Shown here piece by piece: positions 23,886 to 32,309 of a DNA stretch of 32,502 nucleotides. Source of the DNA: Rhizobiaceae bacterium. Its GTDB lineage: Bacteria > Pseudomonadota > Alphaproteobacteria > Rhizobiales > Rhizobiaceae. The stretch covers positions 1-32,502 of the forward strand of contig JAESUH010000104.1 in assembly GCA_016763155.1 (NCBI GenBank). Reading direction: 5' to 3'. The notes under the pieces are model-generated. The model did not search any database. It was not told the DNA's origin and was given only the letters and a program-made list of their open reading frames with translations. A program made the position numbers and the translations under genes. Each line of letters opens with the position of its first letter. The stretch's first letter is position 1.

Positions 23886-24024
23886 TATCTACAGTACGAA
23901 GGTCTGCACCAAAGCCGTAACTCTTCAGTTCAAATTTAAGACCAAGCTCTTCAAGGAGCCAGAGTGTTCTCATTGAACGCGCCTCAGGCACATGATGCAA
24001 AACAAGTTTAGAGTCTTTGTTCAT
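23886..24024 (-). pseudogene. N-terminal fragment of a glutathione S-transferase
   Basis: From the ATG at 24024 the minus strand reads LVLHHVPEARSMRTLWLLEEL-GLKFELKSYGFGADLRTVD, the N-terminal thioredoxin-like start of a glutathione S-transferase with the typical S-R-S-x-R-T-L-W-L-L-E-E-L glutathione-site helix. After 46 codons the sequence passes into the end of the IS481 element and stops at 23857. The remaining roughly 150 residues expected for a GST are not found on the far side of the insertion sequences, so the gene is destroyed. It was not too short to recognise despite being only 55 codons open. Confidence 0.8.
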
Positions 24025-24240
24025 TATAATTTTCCATATCCACCTCTACACTATTTGTGGATTTACCCTCATATTCTCCTCTGAGTCGAGGTAGCGAATA
24101 CAAATTGGCGGTTATCAAAGACAACAGAACAGAAAACCTAAACCAACTCTTTCGACAATGAGAGCTATCAGTGCTGCGGCTCGCAGAAATTCGTCTTGAT
24201 ACACTCTTTAATTCTCATCATTTCAAACAGGAACGATGCC

Positions 24241-24930
24241 TCAATTCGAACTGGTTGCAATTTGGGAGAGTCTTTTTCTATCCAGAATCGTAATTTTTCG
24301 ATAGCCGATATCTATCGCCCCTAGTCGAGCAAATTCATTCAAATGTTGACTGACAATGACCCGTGATTGATTGGCTGCATCGGCGAGCATTTCTTGTCTA
24401 ATACTAATTTCGTTTGAAATGGCGGCTGGAAAGGCGCCACCGAAGTGATCTGTCATTCGAAGAATGGTCGCGGCTGTCCTGCTCATTGGGTTGCGTATCT
24501 GCAAGTCGCAAACAACGGCCATGGCCAAGGCAACGCTCATGTCGGACAACAATGCAATCCAACGCCACGATGCAGGTTCACCGTCAAGTAACTCCATGAG
24601 GCGGTTACGATGAATGTGCAGAAGTGTAGAAGGCTTTGTGGCATAGGCCCCGACCTTTCTCGTTGTTGGACGGATCACCGTCCCCTCACCAAACCAGAAA
24701 CCGGGTGTCATATGAGCTAAGGCAGGACCAGTTTCTGGGGTTGATACAGTGACGACGATTGACCCGGACACCAGCCCCCAGAGGCCTCCTGGAGGATCTC
24801 CAGCACGATAAATTACATCGCCACGTTTTAAGTCACAAATGGTACATCGCTCCAAAATGGAATCCCGAAATTCCACGCTTATCATTGATAACCAACCAGT
24901 ATTAGCCATAAAGTTTCTAGGTTCATTCAT
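24241..24930 (-). CDS. Crp/Fnr-family transcriptional regulator
   Basis: A 229-residue regulator with an N-terminal cyclic-nucleotide-binding-like beta domain (about 20-125; GDVIYRAGDPPGGLWGLVSGSIVV and FWFGEGTVI), a dimer helix, and a C-terminal winged helix (about 150-225; NEISIRQEMLADAANQSRVIVSQHLNEFARLGAIDIGYRKITILD). The phosphate-binding FGE..L.....R signature is only partly kept (FWFGEGTVIRPTTRK), so the cAMP response is uncertain. The Fnr iron-sulphur cysteine set is not present. It is divergent from the beta-barrel/DUF3604 operon with palindromes between, so it probably controls that operon. Confidence 0.88.
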   Translation of the reverse strand: MNEPRNFMANTGWLSMISVEFRDSILERCTICDLKRGDVIYRAGDPPGGLWGLVSGSIVVTVSTPETGPALAHMTPGFWFGEGTVIRPTTRKVGAYATKPSTLLHIHRNRLMELLDGEPASWRWIALLSDMSVALAMAVVCDLQIRNPMSRTAATILRMTDHFGGAFPAAISNEISIRQEMLADAANQSRVIVSQHLNEFARLGAIDIGYRKITILDRKRLSQIATSSN

Positions 24931-24957
24931 TGTGTAGCCGTAGTAAAGTTCAGAAAT

Positions 24958-25003
24958 ATTCTATTTTTTAGAATTGTTCATATCCGAATAGTTTATTCTG
25001 AAC
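24958..25003. promoter_or_regulatory. Palindromes between the Crp/Fnr gene and the barrel operon
   Basis: ATTCTA-TTTTT-TAGAAT (24958-24974) is a perfect 6-bp inverted repeat. Next to it GTTCA (24976-24980) and TGAAC (24999-25003) enclose GAATA-GTT-TATTC (24986-24998). Such dyads in the 206-bp divergent gap, close to the regulator start, are good candidate sites for a Crp/Fnr-type dimer, although neither matches the classic TGTGA-N6-TCACA or TTGAT-N4-ATCAA consensus. Confidence 0.5.
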
Positions 25004-25136
25004 AGCCTGTTAAGAGTCAAAATGAAATTCATCCAGTAATTGGTCATGAACAGACAAAATTATAGTTTTTGCTTACTTTTTAAAACAGAAAACTGTGTAG
25101 GAATTTTACAATTTTCGGTCTCACTAGGAGAACAAT

Positions 25137-26102
25137 ATGAATTTCAACATAAAACTGGCCTTGGCTGCAATTGCAGGTTCTTTGGCTTTTAGTTTGTTAG
25201 TCTCTGATGGGGTGGCAGAAGAAGGTGGATCTGGTCACTATTTACCAGGTGCCATGTCTTCGTTTATTGATGGCATTCCGCCAGAGGAAACATTTATTGT
25301 TCGGCTCAACGTCCTAAATTACAAGGGATCATTTGATGCCAATAAAGCTGTGCCAATTGCAGGAAGTGTAGCAATCGGTGTTGAAGCAGAATCATCAGCA
25401 CTGGGGCTATCATTGTTGTGGCGACCCCCCATTGATTTGGGGGAAAACTGGAGCTACGCAATGGCCGTTACCATACCTGTGGTCGAAACTACTGTAACTG
25501 CCACAGGGATTACCAAAGGCCTGCGGAGCGCTTCACGGTCAAGCACAACGACAGGGCTTGGGGACATTATTTTGATGCCCTTGATGTTGAACTACAATGT
25601 AAACTCGGAGTTAAATTTGAATTTCCGGATTGCTGCCTATGCTCCAACAGGCAGCTACGAAGTGGGTCGTCTGGCGAATACCGGCAAAAATTTCTGGACC
25701 ATTGAACCGACTGCAGCGTTGATGTATTTGGGAAAAAATGGATTTGAGGCATCAGTTTTTGCCGGAATCGATTTCAATTCCGAAAACACGGCCACCAACT
25801 ATAAATCCGGAACGCAAGCGCATATTGACGGAACGATCGCCCAGCACTTCCCATTAATGGGTGGATTGGCAGGTATCGGTGTCAGTGGCTATTATTACCA
25901 GCAAATTACAGATGACAGCGGATCTGGCGCAACACTTGGAGCGTTCAGAGCCAGATCAATTGGATTTGGGCCTGCAATTTCATTTACCAAAAAGGTCGAT
26001 GGAATTGATTTTCTTTCAGAACTCAAATGGCTGCATGAAACCAGCACAGAAAACCGACTTGAGGGCGACACTGTATTTTTTAAAGCCGTGATGAAATTCT
26101 GA
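25137..26102 (+). CDS. Outer-membrane beta-barrel, Phenol_MetA_deg/SphA-like
   Basis: A 321-residue exported protein. A signal peptide ends near VAE-E (about residue 28). The rest is alternating beta strands with the family's start GSGHYLPGAMSSFIDGIPP and the segment TTTGLGDIILMPLMLNYN...LNLNFRIAAYAPTGSYE, typical of the 'MetA-pathway of phenol degradation' transporters (PF13557), and it ends in an aromatic residue (MKF), as outer-membrane barrels do. It may pass hydrophobic or aromatic compounds across the outer membrane. An AGGAG site precedes the ATG. It is the first gene of an operon with two DUF3604 genes. The substrate is unknown. Confidence 0.87.
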   Translation: MNFNIKLALAAIAGSLAFSLLVSDGVAEEGGSGHYLPGAMSSFIDGIPPEETFIVRLNVLNYKGSFDANKAVPIAGSVAIGVEAESSALGLSLLWRPPIDLGENWSYAMAVTIPVVETTVTATGITKGLRSASRSSTTTGLGDIILMPLMLNYNVNSELNLNFRIAAYAPTGSYEVGRLANTGKNFWTIEPTAALMYLGKNGFEASVFAGIDFNSENTATNYKSGTQAHIDGTIAQHFPLMGGLAGIGVSGYYYQQITDDSGSGATLGAFRARSIGFGPAISFTKKVDGIDFLSELKWLHETSTENRLEGDTVFFKAVMKF

Positions 26103-26204
26103 TGGCCAACGATTCTAAACTATCTATTAAAAAATGACCTCACCCCAGATGTGTTGCGTCTTGAGGGGCTAAATATTCAAATTGGATCAAAGGGAGACTT
26201 TAAT

Positions 26205-28139
26205 ATGAAATTATCTTGCCATGGGGTGGTGGCCCTGATGATTGCCGCTTCCTTTTCATCCAGCGCTGCTGCTCAAAGCGTACAAGGTAGTGAAGAGCCG
26301 AAGGCAGCAGCAATTGTCAGCCCTTATTCACCATACGCAGATTTGAATTATCCAACCCAGGTGTTTTTCGGTGACACGCATGTTCACACAGGGCTATCTG
26401 GTGATGCCGGTGGCTCTGGCACAAAATTAATGCCGCGCGATGCTTATCGATTTGCACGTGGTGATCAGGTTTTATCTAATACCGGCCAGCCCGTAAAACT
26501 ATCGCGCCCACTGGATTTCTCCATGATCACGGATCATTCTGATGCAATGGGAGCAATTACCGATATTTTTTCTGGTGCGCCGAATATCATGGCGGATGAG
26601 CAGGGCAGATATTTTCACAAAGCATTCAAAGGAACACCGAAGGAGGCTTACGCGGCCTCACGCGAATTGATTGCTCTGTTTGCCAATGGTAAAATTTCAC
26701 CGGCACTCAATTATCAACCGGGGAATCCCGCTTATGAAATTGTCTGGAAGGATATCATCCAGGCGGCAGAAGACTATAATGATCCCGGTGTTTTCACTAC
26801 TTTCATCGCCTACGAATGGACTTCGCTCGAATCGGGAAACAACCTGCACCGTAACGTGATCTTTCGCGATGGCCCGGCCCGGGCAGGTCAAATTGTTCCT
26901 TATACGACGACACCACCAATTGGCTCGCGCAATCCACGCGATCTATGGAAGTGGATGCAGAACTATGAAAATTTGACCGGTGGTGATGTAACGGCCATAG
27001 CGCATAATGGTAATTTGTCGAACGGAATGATGTTCGCCTTGAAAGACTATTTTGCCGATGGCGCCGAATACGACACAGAATATGTGGAATTGCGAAACAA
27101 ATTTGAACGTCTTTACGAAGTTACCCAGGTAAAGGGTGATGGTGAAGCGCACCCATTCTTGTCCCCTAGGGATGAATTTGCTGCTTATCTAACTTGGGAT
27201 TGGACAAATCTGGATTTATCGGTAAAGAAAACCGCTGAAATGTTGCCCGGTGAATACCCCCGGTCCGCATTGGCAAATGGGTTTGCACTGGAGGCCAAAC
27301 TGGGAACCAATCCATTTAAGTTTGGTCTGATCGGTGCAACCGACACGCATACTGCATTGTCCACAACGGATGAAGACAATTATTTCGGCAAAACAGCCAA
27401 TTATGAACCCGGACCTGAGCGGGCATTTGTAGTTTCAGCCAAGAATTCCGATTTGGGTGTTTCGTTTGATGCATGGCAATATGCAACTGGCGGATTGACC
27501 GCTATTTGGGCTCCCGAAAATTCACGAGGCGCTCTGTTTGATGCGATGGAACGCCGAGAAGTGTACGCAACGACGGGTACACGGATTCGCTTGCGCATGT
27601 TTGGCGGTTGGGAGTTTACGAAGGCGGATGCCTTAAACCGCAACGTCGCAACACTTGGATATTCCAAAGGCGTTCCTATGGGGTCGGATTTAACCCCGGC
27701 ACCCGATGGCGCCAAGGCACCGACCTTCCTGCTCTTTGCAATGCGTGATCCAATGGGGGCAAACCTCGACAGAGTTCAGATTATCAAAGGCTGGCTGGAT
27801 AAGAACGGCAACCCTCAGGACAAGGTGTATGACATTGCATGGTCCGATAAGCGGGAACTGGATAAAAATGGAAAACTGCCTATCGTTGGAAGCACCGTTG
27901 ATCTGTCTATCCCCAATTACCTGAATACAATTGGTGCAGCCGAACTTAGAGGTGTTTGGACAGACCCTGAATTCGATCCCTCTGTGCAGGTATTTTACTA
28001 TGCAAGGGTGCTCGAAATTCCGACCCCGCGCTGGCCAGCTTATGACGCGGTAAAATTCGGCCTGAAAGAACAGGACGAAGCCAAACTGGTCAGCCAAAAC
28101 AGAGCCTATTCATCACCAATCTGGTATACAAAAAAATGA
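26205..28139 (+). CDS. Exported DUF3604 protein, PHP-like metal hydrolase (copy 1)
   Basis: A 644-residue protein of PF12228 (DUF3604). The start at 26205 is chosen because AGGGAG precedes it and a clear signal peptide follows (cleavage near SSAAA-Q, residue 24); an ATG-like start at 26151 would add 18 unfamiliar residues. PHP-phosphoesterase-like metal motifs are D57-T-H59-V-H61, D110-H111 (ITDHSD), E204 (AYEWTS), H267 (AHNGN), H316 (GDGEAHPF) and D380-T-H382 (GATDTHTA). A periplasmic or outer-membrane-associated metal-dependent hydrolase is likely. No substrate is established for the family as far as I know. It lies 102 bp after the barrel gene and next to a paralog. Confidence 0.88.
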   Translation: MKLSCHGVVALMIAASFSSSAAAQSVQGSEEPKAAAIVSPYSPYADLNYPTQVFFGDTHVHTGLSGDAGGSGTKLMPRDAYRFARGDQVLSNTGQPVKLSRPLDFSMITDHSDAMGAITDIFSGAPNIMADEQGRYFHKAFKGTPKEAYAASRELIALFANGKISPALNYQPGNPAYEIVWKDIIQAAEDYNDPGVFTTFIAYEWTSLESGNNLHRNVIFRDGPARAGQIVPYTTTPPIGSRNPRDLWKWMQNYENLTGGDVTAIAHNGNLSNGMMFALKDYFADGAEYDTEYVELRNKFERLYEVTQVKGDGEAHPFLSPRDEFAAYLTWDWTNLDLSVKKTAEMLPGEYPRSALANGFALEAKLGTNPFKFGLIGATDTHTALSTTDEDNYFGKTANYEPGPERAFVVSAKNSDLGVSFDAWQYATGGLTAIWAPENSRGALFDAMERREVYATTGTRIRLRMFGGWEFTKADALNRNVATLGYSKGVPMGSDLTPAPDGAKAPTFLLFAMRDPMGANLDRVQIIKGWLDKNGNPQDKVYDIAWSDKRELDKNGKLPIVGSTVDLSIPNYLNTIGAAELRGVWTDPEFDPSVQVFYYARVLEIPTPRWPAYDAVKFGLKEQDEAKLVSQNRAYSSPIWYTKK

Positions 28140-28147
28140 GGAAGATA

Positions 28148-30061
28148 ATGTTTAAAGCCCCGCTTTGTTCCGTGCTGTTTTTGGTGACCTTACAAATGGG
28201 GACGGGTTGGTGCCAACAATCTGGCGATGTCCCTGCTGTTTCGACTGACGGCATTAAGTTTTCACCCTATCCCTATCAAAACCATCCCAATCAGGTATTT
28301 TTTGGTGATACCCATCTGCACACATCATTTTCTGCCGATGCCGGTCTGAATGGTGGCAAACTAGGACCTGAAGACGCCTATCGCTTTGCCAAAGGCAAAC
28401 TGGTCACTTCTTCATCAGGCTTGCCGGCAAGACTTCAGCGACCTTTAGATTTCCTTGTTGTGGCGGATCACGCAGAAAACCTTGGCTTGCCGATCGCAAT
28501 TGCTGAGAAGGACAAAGGTCTGCTTGCCGAGGAATGGGGACGTAAGATTTCTGAAATTGCAGCACCTGGAACAATGGATGCCATGATGGCTGCCCAGAAT
28601 TTTTGGGCCACCCAAAGGCAAACGGGAATAGATCCACTGGCTAGTTCGACCGAACTAACTAAACGTATGTGGGACAGGATCATAGATGCTGCCGAAAAGC
28701 ACAATGACCCCGGCCTGTTCACTGCTTTCATAGGATTTGAATATACGCTCGACCCTGGCGGAAACAATTTACACCGGGTCGTTTTATTCAAGGATGACCG
28801 GAAGAAGACCGAACAAATATTGCCCGTCAGCGTTTACCTTGCTCCTGATCCAGAGGACCTTTGGGATTGGATGGAACTTTATGAAACAAAGACTGGTGGT
28901 TCTGTTTTGGCCATTCCACATAATGGCAATTTATCAAACGGTCTAATGTTTCCTGATACCGGATTGGTTAGTGGCAAACCCATTGATGCTGAATATGCAA
29001 AGCGCCGCATGCGCTGGGAACCGCTATATGAAATTACCCAGATGAAGGGTGATGGCGAAGCGCATCCTTTCCTGTCTCCTGATGATGAGTTTGCCGATTT
29101 TGAAACATGGGATGGCGGTAGTTTTGGCATTGAACCAAAAACACCCGACATGCTGCAACGAGAATATGCACGGACCGCACTGGGGCGTGGACTTTCCTAT
29201 GAAGCCAAATTTGGTGTGAACCCATTTCAGTTTGGCGTCATAGGTTCTACCGACAGCCACACTGCGCTCAGCACCACATCTGAGGATAATAATTTTGGCA
29301 AGTTTCCTGCCGTAGAACCTTCTGCAAATGAAGTGAGGTTTTATGAGGCTGCAACTGCGCGCCTTGCCAAGAATGATGAGCAAAAACAATTTACCAGAGA
29401 AACAAGCGCCTCTGGCCTTGCCGCAATTTGGGCCCGCGAAAACACCCGCGAAGCCTTGTTTGATTCCATGAAACGCAAGGAGGTCTATGCAACCACCGGA
29501 ACGCGGATGAGGGTTCGGGTCTTTGCCGGATATGATTTTAACAAGGAAGATCTGGCCAAGTCTAATTTTGCTGCCTACGGATACGACAAAGGTGTTCCGA
29601 TGGGAGCACACTTGCCCACTGCAACGGTTGATGATCGCGCCGGGTTCCTCATTCGCGCAATTCGTGACCCGGATGGCGCCAATCTGGATCGTATCCAGAT
29701 GGTAAAGGGTTGGATAAATGCGAAAGGTGAGCCACAAGAACGGGTCTTTAACATCGCTTGGTCAGGAGATCGAAAGCTCGACGCTGATGGTAAATTGGCG
29801 GCGGTCGGCAACACGGTCAATGTTGTAGAGGCAAGCTATACCAACGCGATTGGTGAACCATTTTTGCAAACATATTGGGAAGACCCGGAATTCAACCCAG
29901 AACAGCGCGCATTCTATTATGTTCGAGTGCTTGAAATTCCCACCCCACGCTGGACAACATACGATGCCAAAGTTTTCGGCGTGAAACGACCCGAGGACGT
30001 CCCCGCTTCAATTCAGGAGCGAGCATACACGTCTTCAATCTGGTATACGCCAAAGGGTTAA
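28148..30061 (+). CDS. Exported DUF3604 protein, PHP-like metal hydrolase (copy 2)
   Basis: A 637-residue paralog of the previous gene, with the same blocks in the same order: VFFGDTHLHT, VVADHAE, FEYT, IPHNGNLSNG, KGDGEAHPFLSP-DDEF, GSTDSHTALSTTSEDNNFGKF, EVYATTGTRMRVR, and the ending LEIPTPRW.TYDAK with a final SIWYTPKG. All the presumed metal residues are kept. I chose the ATG at 28148 (GAGGAAG upstream); an ATG at 28136 would overlap the previous stop by 4 bp. It has an N-terminal signal-like hydrophobic stretch without a good lipobox. Retention of both complete copies suggests two substrates or a heteromer. Confidence 0.87.
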   Translation: MFKAPLCSVLFLVTLQMGTGWCQQSGDVPAVSTDGIKFSPYPYQNHPNQVFFGDTHLHTSFSADAGLNGGKLGPEDAYRFAKGKLVTSSSGLPARLQRPLDFLVVADHAENLGLPIAIAEKDKGLLAEEWGRKISEIAAPGTMDAMMAAQNFWATQRQTGIDPLASSTELTKRMWDRIIDAAEKHNDPGLFTAFIGFEYTLDPGGNNLHRVVLFKDDRKKTEQILPVSVYLAPDPEDLWDWMELYETKTGGSVLAIPHNGNLSNGLMFPDTGLVSGKPIDAEYAKRRMRWEPLYEITQMKGDGEAHPFLSPDDEFADFETWDGGSFGIEPKTPDMLQREYARTALGRGLSYEAKFGVNPFQFGVIGSTDSHTALSTTSEDNNFGKFPAVEPSANEVRFYEAATARLAKNDEQKQFTRETSASGLAAIWARENTREALFDSMKRKEVYATTGTRMRVRVFAGYDFNKEDLAKSNFAAYGYDKGVPMGAHLPTATVDDRAGFLIRAIRDPDGANLDRIQMVKGWINAKGEPQERVFNIAWSGDRKLDADGKLAAVGNTVNVVEASYTNAIGEPFLQTYWEDPEFNPEQRAFYYVRVLEIPTPRWTTYDAKVFGVKRPEDVPASIQERAYTSSIWYTPKG

Positions 30062-30229
30062 AACAGACAGTAAGGTAAGGATAACTAAGTGTTTAGTCCG
30101 GCATTTGGCGGATGCTATTCTCTGAAGCTTCAAAAGCATAGGCGCTCGTTAGCCCGAACAATAATTTGAGTTTTGCTGTCATCCAAACCAAAAGCAAACA
30201 TTCAGAAGACTCGATAAAGTAAGCTCCAA

Positions 30230-30258
30230 AATGCAATGGCTAAATTTGCCATTGCATT
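30230..30258 (+). terminator. Perfect hairpin downstream of the DUF3604 operon
   Basis: AATGCAATGGC (30230-30240) and GCCATTGCATT (30248-30258) are exact complements around a 7-base loop. No T-run follows on the + strand, so it may be a 3'-stabilising hairpin or a factor-dependent stop. The 235-bp stretch 30062-30296 shows no other feature. Confidence 0.5.
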
Positions 30259-30296
30259 GATGTTGAGCGTCTTACGAAGCTACACCCGCATTGATA

Positions 30297-30325
30297 TTGA
30301 CAAGCAGCCATATAGCTCATACCAA
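30297..30325 (+). promoter_or_regulatory. Candidate promoter of the thiamine operon
   Basis: A consensus TTGACA (30297-30302) with a 17-bp spacer leads to TACCAA (30320-30325), which is a poor -10. A start a few bases further on would fall just before the first base of the TPP riboswitch, as expected for a leader RNA. Confidence 0.5.
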
Positions 30326-30334
30326 TTGCTTATC

Positions 30335-30418
30335 CGTCGGGGGGCCCTTTTTGGGCTGAGAAGCATTTATGCTGACCCGTCGAACCTGATCCGGACAATA
30401 CCGGCGTAGGGAACGGGT
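30335..30418 (+). promoter_or_regulatory. TPP riboswitch (THI element)
   Basis: The conserved thi-box core is clear: GGGGGGCCC...GGGCTGAGAA with CTGAGA at 30356-30361, a short variable hairpin (GCATTTATGC), ACCCGTCGAACCTGAT with ACCTGAT at 30384-30390, the CCGG-ACAATA-CCGG helix, and GCGTAGGGAA at 30404-30413. It binds thiamine pyrophosphate and would switch off the downstream thiD-thiO-thiS genes. About 66 bases separate it from the thiD start. A GAGC/GCTC hairpin follows, but no strong terminator T-run, so control may act on the thiD ribosome site. Confidence 0.93.
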
Positions 30419-30484
30419 CTTAAGAGCAGTTATCGCTCCACACTCTTTTCTCGCTTTTTGTTCGCTTATTATTTGAGGACAAAG

Positions 30485-31312
30485 ATGCAAGAGAATTTTT
30501 CTCCTATTAAAACACCTATTGCTCTAACCATCGCCGGCTCCGACAGCGGTGGTGGCGCCGGTTTGCAGGCCGACCTGAAAACATTCTCGGCCAATAATGT
30601 CTATGGTGCCAGCGTTGTCACCGCAGTTACCGCGCAAAACACGGTCGCGGTGGCTGTAGTCCACGAAATTCCTGCTGATATTGTTGCTGCGCAAATCAAA
30701 GCAGTGCTGGATGATCTCGATGTTGATGCGGTCAAAATCGGGATGTTATTCTCCCGTGAAATCATCAGCTCCGTTGCTAAAGCACTGAATGATTGTGAAA
30801 TCCCAATAGTGCTCGATCCGGTGATGATCGCTAAATCCGGCGATGCGTTACTACAGGAAACTGCAGTTTCCGCATTGCGTTCGCTTCTGTTACCTCACGT
30901 CGACCTGCTTACTCCAAACCTGCCAGAAGCTGCGCGGCTGCTTGATGTGAAAGAGGCTAGCTCGGTTAACGAGATGGAAGTGCAGGCCCACGCATTATTG
31001 GCGCTTGGCCCAAAGGCTGTTCTTATTAAGGGCGGACATGGTACCGAAATGACCTGCTCCGATATCCTGCTGTGCCACAATAAACCCATCATGCAGTTGG
31101 ACGCCCCTCGTCAAAACACAAACAACACCCATGGCACTGGCTGCACTTACTCCGCAGCGATTGCAGCGGAGCTTGCCAAGGGGAATTCAATGGAAACCTC
31201 CGTTCAAAACGCTCACACCTATTTGCAGAATGCCATTATCAACGCAGACCAGTTAAACATCGGTTCCGGCCACGGCCCCGTCCATCATTTCCACAATCTT
31301 TGGAGCGATTAG
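30485..31312 (+). CDS. thiD: Hydroxymethylpyrimidine/phosphomethylpyrimidine kinase
   Basis: Phosphorylates HMP to HMP-P and HMP-PP for thiamine synthesis, in the cytoplasm. The 275 residues fit the family. The signature AGSDSGGGAGLQADLKTF is at about 17-34, VKIGMLFS at about 83-90, LDPVM at about 110-114, and the active-site cysteine is C220 in THGTGCT. I chose 30485 because GAGGA precedes it; the frame is open from 30458. It is the first gene behind a TPP riboswitch and is 1 bp from thiO. thiC is not in the window, so the HMP source (de novo synthesis or salvage) cannot be judged. Confidence 0.94.
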   Translation: MQENFSPIKTPIALTIAGSDSGGGAGLQADLKTFSANNVYGASVVTAVTAQNTVAVAVVHEIPADIVAAQIKAVLDDLDVDAVKIGMLFSREIISSVAKALNDCEIPIVLDPVMIAKSGDALLQETAVSALRSLLLPHVDLLTPNLPEAARLLDVKEASSVNEMEVQAHALLALGPKAVLIKGGHGTEMTCSDILLCHNKPIMQLDAPRQNTNNTHGTGCTYSAAIAAELAKGNSMETSVQNAHTYLQNAIINADQLNIGSGHGPVHHFHNLWSD

Positions 31313-31313
31313 G

Positions 31314-32309
31314 ATGGAACACATCTCGATCATAGGGAGCGGTGTTGCAGGGCTTTGTATTGCGCGTACGCTATTGGACCACGGTGCAAAGCTGCGTTTG
31401 TTTGAGCGTGGGGAGGGCATCGGTTCTCACGCCTGTTCGTGGTGGGCTGGTGGCATGTTGGCCCCCTATTGCGAAAACGAAAGTGCGGAGGAGCCTGTCC
31501 TTCGCCTTGGAAAAGAATCCGCAGACTGGTGGGAAAAGCATACCGGACAGGTCCACTACAACGGAACACTCGTGGTTTCCCTTGAACGTGACCATTCGGA
31601 CTTACGCCGTTTTAAACGCCGCACGGAAAATTTTATCGATGTAGGACCGGATGAAATTACACGGTTGGAACCCGACCTGGGAGACCGCTTTACCAAGGGA
31701 CTATATTTTGAAAACGAGGCCCACTTATCGCCTCGCACTGCTTTGGTTTCGTTGCGAGACAAGCTGGTTCTTGATGGCGTCGAATTTATTCATGAGGAAG
31801 TCGATCCGGCGGTGATCTCAGCAGACGGGCTAACAATCGATTGCCGGGGCTTTGCTGCTAAGGATGCATTGGCCGATTTGCGTGGGGTTAAAGGCGAGAT
31901 GGTTATTCTCTCCGCACCCGATATCGAGTTATCTCGCCCCGTGCGGCTTTTGCATCCACGCATTCCGCTTTACGTGGTTCCACGCGGCGATGGCGTATTC
32001 ATGCTGGGCGCGACCATGCTGGAAAGCAGCACGCGTTCGCGTATATCGGCGCGCTCCCTGCTCGAATTACTCAGCGCTGCCTATGCGCTCAACCCGGCTT
32101 TTGGTGAAGCAGAAATACTGGAAATCGGTGTCGATAGCCGCCCCGCTTTTCCGGACAATTTACCCCGCATCCAGCGCGAAGGAAACTTGATCCATGTGAA
32201 TGGATTATACCGCCATGGCTTTCTTCTGGCCCCCGCAATGGCACGGATGGTCGCGGAACTGATTTTTGATAATTCCATACCGGAGATGATGCATGAACAT
32301 TTCAATTAA
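31314..32309 (+). CDS. thiO: Glycine oxidase (thiamine thiazole pathway)
   Basis: An FAD-dependent oxidase of the DAO family that converts glycine to dehydroglycine (iminoacetate) for thiazole formation. The 331 residues start with the FAD-binding motif IIGSGVAGLCIARTLLDHG (about 6-24) and the CSWWAGGMLAPYCE segment typical of ThiO. The C-terminus has NGLYRHGFLLAPAMARM, the expected FAD/substrate-contact region. It lies 1 bp after thiD and overlaps thiS by 17 bp, so the three are translated together. Use of ThiO rather than ThiH implies aerobic thiamine synthesis. Confidence 0.92.
   Translation: MEHISIIGSGVAGLCIARTLLDHGAKLRLFERGEGIGSHACSWWAGGMLAPYCENESAEEPVLRLGKESADWWEKHTGQVHYNGTLVVSLERDHSDLRRFKRRTENFIDVGPDEITRLEPDLGDRFTKGLYFENEAHLSPRTALVSLRDKLVLDGVEFIHEEVDPAVISADGLTIDCRGFAAKDALADLRGVKGEMVILSAPDIELSRPVRLLHPRIPLYVVPRGDGVFMLGATMLESSTRSRISARSLLELLSAAYALNPAFGEAEILEIGVDSRPAFPDNLPRIQREGNLIHVNGLYRHGFLLAPAMARMVAELIFDNSIPEMMHEHFN

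Noticed and set aside
24025-24240. Possible small gene between the GST fragment and the Crp/Fnr gene
   Set aside because: No open frame with a ribosome site or recognisable protein is seen in this 216-bp AT-rich stretch.
26151-26204. Upstream start of the first DUF3604 gene
   Set aside because: It would place 18 polar residues before a normal signal peptide; the AGGGAG site points to the ATG at 26205.
29024-29737. Long minus-strand frame (237 codons) inside the second DUF3604 gene
   Set aside because: Antisense shadow of a clear DUF3604 gene, with no recognisable domain or ribosome site.
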